Source of the DNA: JACCWP01 sp963801045
Lineage (GTDB): Bacteria > Actinomycetota > Actinomycetes > Propionibacteriales > Nocardioidaceae
Direction of reading: 5' to 3'
Assembly (NCBI GenBank): GCA_963801045.1
Contig: CAWDDC010000003.1
Span: 62,001-126,000, forward strand
DNA: 64,000 bases
Shown here: positions 28,628 to 37,965 of the stretch, in pieces
Layout: the number at the start of each line of letters is the position of its first letter
How positions within the stretch are numbered: position 1 is the first letter of the stretch
Made by a program: the position numbers and the translations under genes
Notes under the pieces: model-generated
Database searches by the model: none
Seen by the model: the letters and a program-made list of their open reading frames with translations, nothing else
What the model was told of the DNA's origin: nothing

Positions 28628-30202
28628 TCAGGCGCCCTGGCGCCGCAGCCCGTAGGTCACGGCGTCGCTGAGCGCCTCCCAGGAGGCCTCCACGATGTTG
28701 TGCCCGACGCCGACGGTGACCCAGGAGTCCTCGCCGTCGGCGGTCTCGATCAGCACCCGGATCACGGCGTCGGTGCCGTGGCCCTGGTCGAGGATGCGCA
28801 CCCGGTAGTCGATCAGCTCGAAGCCGGCGACCTGGGGGTAGGCCAACCCGATCGCCTGCCGCAGCGCCTCGTCCAGGGCGTTGACCGGCCCGTTGCCCTC
28901 GCCGGTGACGACGATCCGCTCACCACCGGCGCGCAGCTTGACCGTCGCCTCGGAGGCCGCCTCGGCGACCGGTGACGACTCGCTGATCACCCGCCACGAC
29001 TCGACGTCGAAGTAGGCGGGACGCTCGCCCTCGACCTCCTCGGCCAGCATCAGCTCGAACGACGCGTCGGCCGCCTCGAAGGTGTAGCCGCGCTGCTCCA
29101 TCTCCTTCACCCGCTCGGCGACCCGCGTCACCAGGTCGCGGTCGCCGGTCAGGTCGAACCCGAGCTCCTTGCCCTTGAGCTCGATGCTGGCCCGGCCGGC
29201 CATCTCCGAGACCAGCAGCCGCATGTCGTTGCCGACCCGCTCGGGATCGGTGTGCTGGTAGAGGTCCGGGTCGACCTTGATCGCGCTGGCGTGCAGGCCG
29301 GCCTTGTGCGCGAAGGCGGACAGCCCGACGTACGGCTGCCGCGACGAGGGCGGCACGTTGGTGACCTCGGCGATCGCGTGCGCGACCCGGGTCGCGTCGG
29401 CGAGCCCGCCGGGCGGCAGCACCGGGTGGCCGAGCTTGAGCTCGAGGTTGGCGACCACCGTGAGCAGCTCGGCGTTGCCGGTGCGCTCGCCGTAGCCGTT
29501 GACCGTGCCCTGCACATGGCTGGCGCCGGCGTCGACCGCGGCCAGCGTGTTGGCCACCGCGCAGCCGGTGTCGTTGTGGCAGTGGATGCCCAGCCGGGCG
29601 CCGGTGCTGTCCAGGACGTCGGTCACCGCGGCGCTCACCTGCGGCGGGAGCATGCCGCCGTTGGTGTCGCAGAGCACCACCACCTCCGCACCGGACTCCG
29701 CCGAGGCACGCACCACGTCCAGCGCGTACGCCCGGTCGTCGGCGTAGCCGTCGAAGAAGTGCTCGAGGTCGACGAACACCCGCTGTCCCTCCGCCCGCAG
29801 GTGCACGACGGTGTCGCGCACCATGGCGAGGTTCTCCTCGACGGACGTGCGCAGCGCCCGCTCGACGTGTCCGACGTGGCTCTTGGCCACCAGGCAGACG
29901 ACCGAGGCGCCCGACTCGCGCAGCGCGGCGACCTGCGGGTCGTCGGCGGCGTCGACGCCGGGGCGACGGGTGCTGCCGAAGGCGGTCAGCGTGGCCTGCT
30001 TGAGATCCAGCTCGTCGCGGGCCCGGGCGAAGAACTCGGTGTCCTTCGGCACGGCGCCCGGCCAGCCGCCCTCGACGTAGCCCACCCCGAGGTCGTCGAG
30101 GTGGCGGGCGATCGTGAGCTTGTCGGCGACCGACAGGCTGAGTCCCTCCTGCTGCGCGCCGTCGCGCAACGTGGTGTCGTACACGTGCAGTGCGTCGGAC
30201 AT
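28628..30202 (-). CDS. cimA: Citramalate synthase
   Basis: Condenses pyruvate with acetyl-CoA to (R)-citramalate, the threonine-independent route to 2-oxobutyrate and isoleucine. 524 residues: HMGL-like TIM barrel with YDTTLRDGAQQEGLSLSV, LGIHCHNDTGCAVANTLAA and QGTVNGYGERTGNAEL, then the LeuA-type regulatory dimer domain (about 390-524) ending in ILDQGHGTDAVIRVLIE. The DGAQQEG start motif and FDLEH-like middle favour CimA over 2-isopropylmalate synthase. Frame intact. A leader peptide with three isoleucine codons and a terminator hairpin precede it. Confidence 0.93.
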   Translation of the reverse strand: MSDALHVYDTTLRDGAQQEGLSLSVADKLTIARHLDDLGVGYVEGGWPGAVPKDTEFFARARDELDLKQATLTAFGSTRRPGVDAADDPQVAALRESGASVVCLVAKSHVGHVERALRTSVEENLAMVRDTVVHLRAEGQRVFVDLEHFFDGYADDRAYALDVVRASAESGAEVVVLCDTNGGMLPPQVSAAVTDVLDSTGARLGIHCHNDTGCAVANTLAAVDAGASHVQGTVNGYGERTGNAELLTVVANLELKLGHPVLPPGGLADATRVAHAIAEVTNVPPSSRQPYVGLSAFAHKAGLHASAIKVDPDLYQHTDPERVGNDMRLLVSEMAGRASIELKGKELGFDLTGDRDLVTRVAERVKEMEQRGYTFEAADASFELMLAEEVEGERPAYFDVESWRVISESSPVAEAASEATVKLRAGGERIVVTGEGNGPVNALDEALRQAIGLAYPQVAGFELIDYRVRILDQGHGTDAVIRVLIETADGEDSWVTVGVGHNIVEASWEALSDAVTYGLRRQGA

Positions 30203-30224
30203 CGGGACTCCTGGTCGAGGGCAA

Positions 30225-30252
30225 CAAAAAACCTCTCGTGGGAACGAGAGGT
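30225..30252 (-). terminator. cimA attenuator terminator
   Basis: On the minus strand ACCTCTCG-TTCCCA-CGAGAGGT followed by a run of Ts (A-run at 30225-30231 on plus) is a textbook intrinsic terminator located 23 bases before the cimA start, where a terminator only makes sense as an attenuator. Confidence 0.9.
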
Positions 30253-30285
30253 CGGCGCGCCGGGCGGAGGGATCAGCCAGGCGCG

Positions 30286-30330
30286 CTAGGCAATGATGAT
30301 GCGGTGCAGCGGTGTCACGTCGCCCAGCAT
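30286..30330 (-). CDS. cimA leader peptide (isoleucine-rich)
   Basis: A 14-codon frame reading MLGDVTPLHRIIIA, stop TAG, with three consecutive isoleucine codons (ATC ATC ATT) just before the end. It sits 34 bases ahead of a terminator hairpin upstream of cimA. In the attenuation model, low Ile-tRNA stalls the ribosome at the Ile codons and prevents terminator folding, so cimA is expressed when isoleucine is short. GTG at the fifth codon is an alternative start. Not seen as protein homology; inferred from arrangement. Confidence 0.82.
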   Translation of the reverse strand: MLGDVTPLHRIIIA

Positions 30331-30402
30331 GCCACGGATGTCCGCCGAACGGGACGGCAGTCCTGGCATCCGGTCACCTGCTCGGCGGAGCTCACCCGGG
30401 CG

Positions 30403-30946
30403 TCACGGCGAGCCGACCAGCAGGTCGCGCACCGGCTCCGGCTCTCCGACGCTCGTCGCCGACGTGCCGCGCCGGACGAACTCCGCGCCCGGCGGCCAGG
30501 TGGTGACGAACTGGTCGCCGGTGGCGTCGTCGTAGCGCAGGTAGGACACGTGCTCGACGTCGATGCCGAACAGGTGGAACCGCCCCGGCTCCGGCTCGCC
30601 AGCCGAGATGCTCGTGCACCGCCGCGGCGTAGCGACGCTGCACGTCGGGGTGCTGCTCGTCGCGGGCCTGCCCGCGGACCTTGAGCTCTCCGTCGCCGCC
30701 GTCGCGACCGGTCACGAGCCCGTGCAGCAGCACCCGCGGGTCACGGAGCAGGTCGGCTGCCTTGTGCGAGCCCCACAGCATCGACAGCCACAGGTCGCCC
30801 TCCATCAGGTAGGGCTCCACCGGGCTCAACCGGGGCGTGCCGTCCCGCCGGATGGTGGCGACCAGCAGCACGCCGGGGTCGATCAGGCGGACCCGGGCCA
30901 CGGCTGCCAGCCGGGGCTGCCGGAGCTCGAGCTCGCACCAGCGCAT
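30403..30946 (-). CDS. Pyridoxamine 5'-phosphate oxidase-like FMN-binding protein
   Basis: 181 residues with the split-barrel flavin fold: RVRLIDPGVLLVATIRRDGT, RLSPVEPYLMEGDLWLSM, KAADLLRDPRVLLHGLV and GRFHLFGIDVEHVSYLRY. A break near 30600 is repaired by one CG pair (WREPEPGRF). Belongs to the large PNPOx-like superfamily that includes F420-dependent reductases; specific activity unknown. The start 16 bases upstream of MRWCELELRQPRLA is not evident, so ATG 30946 is used. Confidence 0.8.
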
Positions 30947-31002
30947 GCTGCTGTCCTACCTGCCGGGACCGACACGGCCGCCGACACCGCCCGCCGACCG
31001 GG

Positions 31003-32586
31003 TCAGAGCGGCGGGCCGGTCGCGGGGAACCACACCGTGCCGACGCCCTGCACCAGGCCGATGGTGCCCGCCACCAGCGCGGCCAGCACCCAGAGCACGG
31101 CGATCGCCCAGACCCCGGCCGTGGCTCCGCTCTCGACCGCGCGGTGGACCGGCCGGTGCAGCACGTAGCCCCCCGGTCCGCGCCACAGCACCAGCACGAA
31201 CGCGACCGCCCCCACCCACACCAGCGTGCGGGTGCTGATGCCGCCGAGGTTCATCAGCCCGTCCACGAGCCCGGCCGCGAGCAGCGCGGAGCCGACCAGC
31301 ACGGTGGCGTGCGCGATGCCGGTCGACACGTGCCACGGCGCCTGCACGGTCGCGACGGCACGGTCGCCCCGGCGCACCCCGCGCAGGGACCTGCGGCGGC
31401 GCAGCGCCTCGACGGCGCGCTGCCAGGTCACCAGGGCGGCAACCCCCAGCCACGCCGCACCGGCGGTGACGTAGGGCGCGGCCGCGAACAGCGCGACCGC
31501 CCAGATCGCGCCGAGCCCCCACAGCGCGGCCGAGGCGAGGCGCTCGGTCAACGGGCGCGGCTCGGCCGGCGGGGCGGCGGGTCCGTACGCGGGGGCGGGC
31601 AGGGCGCCCGACCCGACCGGCGACCAGGGGGACGGTGGGTCCGGGTGCTCGCGCAGCAGCGCGGTGCCGGGGCGTGGCGCCGGCACGGGTGCGGCCATGG
31701 CGGCCGGCGGGGTGCGCTCCGGCGCCACCCGCGGCTGCTCCGGCGCGGCGGGCACGTGCACGGTGGCGGGGGCGCCACCTCCGGGCGCGCCGGCCAGCCA
31801 GCCGGCCAGCACCGGGGCCGGCGGGCGGGCCCGCGGGTCGGCGTCGAGGCACGGCACCAGCACCTCGCGCAGCTCGGCCGGCACGCCGTCGAGGTCGTAG
31901 TCGTTGCGCCGGACCCGGTCCAGCAGCACCGCCTGCGGACCCTTGCCGAACGGGCTGCTGCCCCGGCAGGCGTAGGCCACCGTGGTGGCCCAGGAGTGCA
32001 CGTCGGTCGCCGGCCCGGGCTCGTGCCCGAGCGCGATCTCGGGGGTGAGGTAGGCGGGGGTGCCCATCATCCAGCCGGTCATCGTCACCGACGCGTCCTC
32101 GGCCGCGCGGGCCAGGCCGAAGTCGATGAGCACCGGGTCGTGGCCCTCCAGCAGCACGTTGGACGGCTTGACGTCGCGGTGCACGACGCCGACCGCGTGC
32201 ACGGCGGCCAGCGCCTCGGCCAGCCCGCCCGCGAGCCGCAGCACCTGCTGCCCCTGCAGCGGGCCGTACTCGTCGACGTAGCCGGACAGGGACAGGCCCG
32301 GGACGAAGCGGGTCACGACGTAGGGCGTCGGGCCCCACGGGTCGGCGTCGAGGAACTCCGCGACCCGGTGGCTGCGCACCCGCTGCAGGGACGCGACCTC
32401 GCGGGCCAGCCGGGCCCGGCCCTCCTTGTCACCGACCACGTGCGGGCGCAGGACCTTGAGCGCCACCCGGGCGCCGTCGGGCGCGGTCGCGAGGTGCACC
32501 ACCCCCATGCCGCCCTCGCCGATGGTGCGCAGCAGGCGGTAGCGGCCGAGCACGGCCGGTCCCTGCGCTGCGGAGCTCACCGGCAA
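31003..32586 (-). CDS. Transmembrane serine/threonine protein kinase
   Basis: 527 residues. Kinase domain about 15-275: glycine loop TIGEGGMGVVH, ATP lysine in VALKVL, catalytic VHRDVKPSNVLL, DFG in VLIDFGLARA, and APE-like YLTPEIALGHEPG. A Pro/Ala-rich linker (about 280-345) leads to about five hydrophobic segments (SAALWGLGAIWAVALFAAAP to the end). It has no PASTA domains, unlike PknB, so it probably senses through the membrane part. Substrate unknown. Frame intact. Confidence 0.9.
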   Translation of the reverse strand: MPVSSAAQGPAVLGRYRLLRTIGEGGMGVVHLATAPDGARVALKVLRPHVVGDKEGRARLAREVASLQRVRSHRVAEFLDADPWGPTPYVVTRFVPGLSLSGYVDEYGPLQGQQVLRLAGGLAEALAAVHAVGVVHRDVKPSNVLLEGHDPVLIDFGLARAAEDASVTMTGWMMGTPAYLTPEIALGHEPGPATDVHSWATTVAYACRGSSPFGKGPQAVLLDRVRRNDYDLDGVPAELREVLVPCLDADPRARPPAPVLAGWLAGAPGGGAPATVHVPAAPEQPRVAPERTPPAAMAAPVPAPRPGTALLREHPDPPSPWSPVGSGALPAPAYGPAAPPAEPRPLTERLASAALWGLGAIWAVALFAAAPYVTAGAAWLGVAALVTWQRAVEALRRRRSLRGVRRGDRAVATVQAPWHVSTGIAHATVLVGSALLAAGLVDGLMNLGGISTRTLVWVGAVAFVLVLWRGPGGYVLHRPVHRAVESGATAGVWAIAVLWVLAALVAGTIGLVQGVGTVWFPATGPPL

Positions 32587-32601
32587 AGGGTAAGCGGAGG
32601 C

Positions 32602-33703
32602 TCAGGCGACCCGGTGCATCCAGCCTCGGTCGTCGGCCGCGCGTCCGTACTGGACGTCGACCAGCGCCCTGCCGCACCGCCTTGGTCACGGGGCCGGCGT
32701 CGCCACCGTGCGCGGCGGCGCTGTCGACCTCGCCGCCCCGCCAGCGCAGCATCCCGACCGGGGTGACGACGGCCGCCGTGCCGCAGGCGAACACCTCGGT
32801 GACCTCGCCGGAGGCGACGCCGTCGCGCCACTCGTCGACGTCGACCCGCCGCTCCTCCACCTTGTGCCCGAGCTCGTCGAGCAGGGTGAGGACCGAGTCG
32901 CGGGTGACGCCCTCGAGGATCGAGTCGGTGAGCTCGGGGGTGACGATCGAGCCGTCGGCGCGCACGAAGAACAGGTTCATGCCGCCGAGCTCCTCGACCC
33001 ATCGGCGCTCGGTCGCGTCCAGGAAGGCCACCTGGGCGCAGCCGTTCTGGGTCGCCTCCTGCTGCGCGGCCAGGCTCGCGGCGTAGTTGCCGCCGCACTT
33101 GGCCGCGCCGGTGCCACCGGGCGCGGCCCGGGTGTAGTCCTGCGACAGCCAGATCGACACCGGCTTGAGCCCGCCAGGGAAGTACGGGCCGGCCGGCGAC
33201 GCGATCACGCAGAACGTCACGTGGGTGGCGGGACGCACGCCGAGGAACACCTCGGAGGCGAACATGAACGGGCGCAGGTAGAGGCTGGTCTCCGGCTCGC
33301 GCGGGACCCAGGCGGCGTCGGTGCGCACCAGCGTGTCGACCGCCTCGACGAACGCGTCGGTCGGCAGCTCGGGCAGCGCCATCCGCCGCGAGGAGCGCTG
33401 GAAGCGGGCGGCGTTGGACTCGGGCCGGAAGGTCCACACCGAGCCGTCGGCGTGCGGGTAGGCCTTCATCCCCTCGAAGATCTCCTGCGCGTAGTGCAGC
33501 ACCGCCGTCGCGGGGTCGAGGCTGAGCGGGCCGTACGGCTGGACCCGCGCGTCGTGCCAGCCCTGCTCGGGCGTCCACTCCACCAGCACCATGTGGTCGG
33601 TGAAGTGCAGCCCGAATCCCGGCGCCGCGAGGATCTCGTCGCGACGGTCCACTGCGGTCGGCGAGCGCGTCGGCTCCACGCGCAGGGTGAGGGAAGCACT
33701 CAT
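32602..33703 (-). CDS. ilvE: Branched-chain amino-acid aminotransferase
   Basis: Final step of Leu/Ile/Val synthesis. Class IV PLP fold with FGLHFTDHMVLVEW, LHYAQEIFEGMKAYPHADG, the PLP lysine in GAAKCGGNYAASL, and ELGGMNLFFV. 367 residues after repair near 32673 (RQGALVDVQYGRAADDRGW). ATG 33703 overlaps the leuB stop as ATGA. Together with leuB this links two branched-chain steps. Confidence 0.95.
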
Positions 33704-34767
33704 GCGCGCACGGTAGCCGACGCGACGCGCTCGGCCAGCGCGTCTCCGATGGCCCGGGTGCCCCGGGCGGCGGCGCCCCGCGCGGCCAGGTCGGCGGCGA
33801 CGGCGTCCTCGATCCGTGCGGCCGCGTCGGCGAGGCCCAGGTGCTGCGCGAGCAGGCCCGGCGGAGAGCACGGCGGCCGTCGGGTCGGCGACGCCCTGCC
33901 CGGCGATGTCGGGCGCCGACCCGTGCACCGGCTCGAACATGCTCGGCGTCTCCCGGCCGGGGTTGATGTTGGCGCTGGCCGCCAGCCCGATGCCCCCGGT
34001 GATCGCCGCCGCGAGGTCGGTGATGATGTCGCCGAACAGGTTGTCGGTGACGATCACGTCGAAGCGGGCGGGGTCGGTGACCATGAAGATGGTCGCCGCG
34101 TCGATGTGCAGGTAGTCGACCTCGACGTCGGGGAACTCCGGCGCCACGTCCCGCACCGCCGCGGACCAGAGTCCGCCCGCGTGCACCAGCACGTTGGTCT
34201 TGTGCACCAGGGTGAGGTGCCGGCGGGGCCGCGCCGCCGCCCGGCGGAACGCGTCGCGCACGACCCGCTCGATCCCGTACGCGTGTTGACGCTGACCTCG
34301 GTGGCGATCGCGTGCGGGGTGTCCGGTCGCAGGACTCCCCCGTTGCCGGTGTACGGGCCCTCGGTGCCCTCGCGTACGACCACGAAGTCGACCTCGCCCG
34401 CGTCGCGCAGCGGCGAGGCGACTCCCGGCCACAGCCGCGACGGCCGGAGGTTGACGTGGTGGTCGAGGGCGAACCGCAGCCGGAGCAGCAGTCCGCGCTC
34501 GAGCAGCCCGGGCGGCAGGTTCGGGTCACCGGGCCGCCCGCCGACGGCGCCGAGCAGGATCGCGTCGTGCCCGCGGATCTCGTCGAGCACCGCGTCCGGG
34601 AGCACCTCGCCGGTCGCGAGGTAGTGCTCGGCGCCGAGGTCGTACGACACCGCCTCGATCTGCACGCCGTCGGCCTCGGTGGCGGCGCGCAGCACGCGCA
34701 GCGCCTCGGCGGTGACCTCGCGGCCGATGCCGTCGCCGGGGACCAGGGCGAGCGTGATCGTCGTCAT
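33700..34767 (-). CDS. leuB: 3-isopropylmalate dehydrogenase
   Basis: NAD-dependent oxidative decarboxylation in leucine synthesis. LALVPGDGIGREVTAEALRV, NLRPSRLWPG, VVREGTEGPYTGNGG, LTLVHKTNVL, DVIVTDNLFGDIITDLAA and FEPVHGSAPDIAG are the family blocks. The TEGPYTGNGG pattern is of the actinobacterial LeuB type. Breaks near 34285 (two CG pairs, giving NTRAYGIERVVRDAF) and 33863 give 357 residues. ATG 34767. Confidence 0.95.
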
Positions 34768-34787
34768 GGGGACCAGTGTCGTCGGTG

Positions 34788-34937
34788 TCAGTTGTCGTCG
34801 GGTCGGGGGCCGCCGTTGTCGCGCAGGTCGAGGGCGGACTGGACGGCGGCGGTGCCGTCACGGCTGGCGCGCTCGTCCGGCGACGGCTCGCTGCGGTGCC
34901 GGCTCGGACCCCATTCGGCGGGGTACATCTCGTACAC
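34788..34937 (-). CDS. Small protein (49 aa) of unknown function
   Basis: Open frame starting GTG 34937 (VYEMYPAEWGPSRHRSEP) and ending in RDNGGPRPDDN, 20 bases before leuB and in the same direction. GAGAGG lies at a normal distance upstream, and third codon positions are G/C-rich as in the neighbours. ATG at 34928 is an alternative start. Hydrophilic, disorder-like, no known motif. Confidence 0.55.
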   Translation of the reverse strand: MYEMYPAEWGPSRHRSEPSPDERASRDGTAAVQSALDLRDNGGPRPDDN

Positions 34938-35289
34938 GGTGGATCGCCTCTCTCACGTCGGTGCTGGACTGCCGGAGTGCTGCTCGGGCGAGTCCCGACC
35001 GGAGAGGCCTGGGCGGACGGATCGCGTCTGCCGGGCTGATCTGCGGGGATGCGGGGCGAGCGGGGTGGTGCTGCACCGCTGCGGGACTCGGGGCCGGAAA
35101 TGCCGAACGCCGCAGCGGGGATCGGCCTCTAGAGCAAGGCCCCGCTACGGCGGCGAAGAATGGCTACGAAGTTCCGCATGGTCTGGCGAGCGTACGTCCG
35201 GGCCCGGTCGGCGGTCGCTCGAATTGTCCGACCGTCTCATATCCTCGGGACGGTCATCTCGCCGCAGCGCCTGTGCCAGACTCGATGCG
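34938..35289. other. Intergenic region with no supported gene
   Basis: About 350 bases between the small minus-strand frame and the plus-strand methyltransferase. Long open frames cross it but have no start or domain evidence. It should contain the divergent promoters. Confidence 0.5.
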
Positions 35290-35856
35290 GTGAGCGCGCC
35301 GCCCGAGGTCCCGCCCCTCGTCACGCGCGCGCTGAACGTCTGTCGCAACCAGGGATTCGTCAGCTCCACGCGGAACGAGGCGGGTCGGCTGCTGGCCGCG
35401 CTGGCCGCGAGCCGCACCGGCACGCTCGGTGAGCTGGGCACCGGGTGCGGGGTCGGCGCCGCCTGGCTGCGCAGTGCCCTGCACGGCGACGCCCGGGTGG
35501 TCACCGCCGAGCTCGACCCGGTGCTGGCCAAGGCCGCCGACGCGCTGTTCGCCGACGACGACCGGGTCGAGGTGCACGCCGGCGACTGGACGACGCTGGA
35601 GGAGTTCGCGCCGTTCTCGCTGCTGTTCATCGACGTCCGCGAGGTCAAGCGCGACGGCGTCGACCTGATCGCCGACCTGGTCGAGCCGGGCGGCATGGTG
35701 GTGCTCGACGACTTCACCCCCTGCAACACCTGGCCCCCGCTGTACGAGGGGCGCGTCGACGTCATGCGCGAGCGCTGGCTCACCGACTCCCGCTTCACCG
35801 CGGTCGAGGTCGTCGTCGCCGACGACGCCTCCGTCGTCATCGCCACCCGCCGCTGA
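35290..35856 (+). CDS. O-methyltransferase-type SAM enzyme
   Basis: 188 residues, Rossmann methyltransferase: TLGELGTGCGVGAAWL (motif I), VVTAELDPVLAKAADALF, LLFIDVREVKRDGVDLIAD, and VEPGGMVVLDDFTP. Resembles class I O-methyltransferases/CheR-independent caffeoyl-CoA-like enzymes, with the Asp residues that bind metal partly conserved. GTG 35290; an upstream in-frame extension is not supported. Substrate unknown. Confidence 0.8.
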   Translation: MSAPPEVPPLVTRALNVCRNQGFVSSTRNEAGRLLAALAASRTGTLGELGTGCGVGAAWLRSALHGDARVVTAELDPVLAKAADALFADDDRVEVHAGDWTTLEEFAPFSLLFIDVREVKRDGVDLIADLVEPGGMVVLDDFTPCNTWPPLYEGRVDVMRERWLTDSRFTAVEVVVADDASVVIATRR

Positions 35857-35867
35857 CCCGGCCGGGA

Positions 35868-35928
35868 CGTTTCCCAAGGGACCTTGGGAAAACGCCACCG
35901 CTCACGTGTGGCCACACGTGAGCGGTGG
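35868..35928. terminator. Two palindromes between convergent genes
   Basis: CGTTTCCCAAGG (35868-35879) pairs with CCTTGGGAAA-A-CG (35882-35894), followed immediately by a perfect 34-bp palindrome at 35895-35928 (arm CCACCGCTCACGTGTGG). They lie between the O-methyltransferase and serA 3' ends. The TTTCCCAAG arm is shared with 9501 and 52085. Confidence 0.7.
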
Positions 35929-35971
35929 GTGTTTCCCGTGAGTGGTGCGACCCGGAAGTGCGTCGCGCGGG

Positions 35972-37562
35972 CTAGTCGGCGAGGTCGACCCGGCGGACCC
36001 AGCGGGCGTCCATGGCGGCCGCGACGTCGTCGGCGACGTCGGCGGGCACCGCGGAGTCGACGGCCATGGCGACCAGGGCGTGGCCGCCCTGGCGGTCGCG
36101 GCTCACCTGCATGCCGGCGATGTTGACGCCGGCGTCGCCGAGGATCCGGCCGACGGCGCCGATCATGCCGGGGCGGTCCTCGTAGTTGACCAGCACCAGG
36201 TGCTCGGTGGGCTCGATCTCCACGTCGTAGCCGTCGATCTCGACCAGCCGCTCCCGCTGCTGGATGCCGACCAGCGTGCCCGACACCGACACCTGGCTGC
36301 CGTCGCTGCGAGTGCCGCGCAACGTGACCAGGTTGCGGTGGTCGGGGCTCTCCGGGTCGGTGATCAGCCGCACCTCGAGGCCGCGCTCGGCGGCCAGCAG
36401 CGGCGCGTTGACGTACGAGACGTTCTCCTCCACCACGTCGGCGAAGGCGCCCTTGAGCGCCGCCAGCTCGAGCACCTTGACGTCGTGGCTGGTGATCTCG
36501 CCGCGGACCTCGACGTCGAGGTGCTGGGCGATGCCGTCGGCGAGCGCGGTGAAGATGCGGCCCAGCTTCTCGGTCAGCGGGATGCCGGGCCGTACGTCCT
36601 CGGCGATGACGCCGCCCTGCACGTTGACCGCGTCGGGCACCAGCTCGCCGGCGAGCGCCAGCCGTACGGAACGGGCGACCGCGATGCCGGCCTTCTCCTG
36701 CGCCTCGTCGGTGCTCGCACCGAGGTGCGGGGTGGCGACGACGTTCTCCAGCTCGAACAGCGGCGAGTCGGTGCACGGCTCGCTGGCGAAGACGTCCAGC
36801 CCGGCCGCGGCCACCCGGCCCTCCTTGACCGCGGAGTGCAGAGCCGGTCTCGTCGATGATGCCGCCGCGGGCGGCGTTGACGACGATGACCGTGGGCTTG
36901 ACCTTGTGCAGCTGCTCGTCGCCGATCAGGCCGATCGTCTCGGGCGTCTTGGGCAGGTGCACCGAGATGGCGTCGGCCTCGGCCAGCAGCTCGTCGAGCC
37001 CGACGAGCCGCACCCCCATCTGGGCGGCCCGGCCGGCCTGCACGTAGGGGTCGTACGCGATCACGTTCATGCCGAACGCCGACAGCCGCTGCGCGACCAG
37101 CACGCCGATGCGGCCGAGGCCGACGATGCCGACCGTCTTCTCGTACAGCTCGACGCCGGTGTACTTCGAGCGCTTCCACTCGCCGCGGCGCAGCGCCTCG
37201 CTGGCGGGGGCGACGTGCCGGGCGGCGGCCAGCAGCAGGCCGACGGCGAGCTCGGCGGCGCTGACGATGTTGGAGGTCGGGGCGTTGACCACCATGACGC
37301 CGCTCTGGGTGGCGGCGCGGACGTCGACGTTGTCGAGGCCGACGCCGGCGCGGGCGACCACCTTGAGCCGGCCGGCCGCGGCGAGCGCCTCGGCGTCGAC
37401 CTTGGTGGCGCTGCGCACCATCAGCGCGTCAGCCTCGCCGATCGCCGCCAGCAGCTCGGCGCGGTCGGCGCCGTTGCACTGCCGGATCTCGAAGTCGGGG
37501 CCGAGCGCGCCGACGGTGGCCGGCGACAGCTGTTCGGCGAGGAGGACGACGGGCTTGGTCAC
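35972..37562 (-). CDS. serA: D-3-phosphoglycerate dehydrogenase
   Basis: First step of serine synthesis. 530 residues, the long actinobacterial form: NAD-binding VGIVGLGRIGVLVAQRL, catalytic VVARAGVGLDNVD and SEPCTDSPLFELENVVATPHLG, an allosteric substrate-binding domain (VEVRGEITSHDVKVLELAALKG) and a C-terminal ACT domain (LVLVNYEDRPGMIGAVGRIL) that binds serine for feedback inhibition. A break near 36843 is repaired by a GC pair (ETGALHSAVKEG). Confidence 0.96.
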
Positions 37563-37659
37563 GTGCGGTCCTTACGGGGTCGTGTCGGCTGGCTGGCCGG
37601 TGCACGACGTTGTGCCCGCCGGCGAGTCTAGCCCGACCCGCCGACGGGCACGGAGGACG

Positions 37660-37800
37660 TCAGCGCCCGGGCGTGCCCGGGTGGCTGCGCAGCTCACGCG
37701 GCGGGTTCATCGCGTGCAGCGTCCACCGGTCGAACCGCCGGAGCAGCGACCGGGTGCGGGCGTGGGTACGGGCGGGGGGAAGCGTGCCTGCGAGGCTCAT
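37660..37800 (-). CDS. Small basic protein (46 aa)
   Basis: ATG 37800 preceded by GAGGAG 8 bases upstream. Sequence MSLAGTLPPARTHARTRSLL, then RRFDRWTLHAMNPPRELRSH, rich in Arg and His. Lies between serA and the plus-strand VOC gene, and reads away from the latter. Good ribosome site supports expression; no function seen. Confidence 0.5.
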   Translation of the reverse strand: MSLAGTLPPARTHARTRSLLRRFDRWTLHAMNPPRELRSHPGTPGR

Positions 37801-37965
37801 GGATGGCTCCTCGGGTGAAGGTGATGGTGGTGCGCACGCCGTTGTGCCACCCCTGCCACAACGGTGCCGGCCGCCCGCGCACTCCCCGTGTCGACGTGAT
37901 GCCCCCCACGTGACTGTCCCCACGCCGTGCCAGGCTGCGGAGCACACCTCAGGAGGGAGCCCCCC

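Noticed and set aside
34312..35289. Upstream extension of the O-methyltransferase frame
   Set aside because: The extension overlaps leuB on the other strand; the family-like sequence begins at GTG 35290.
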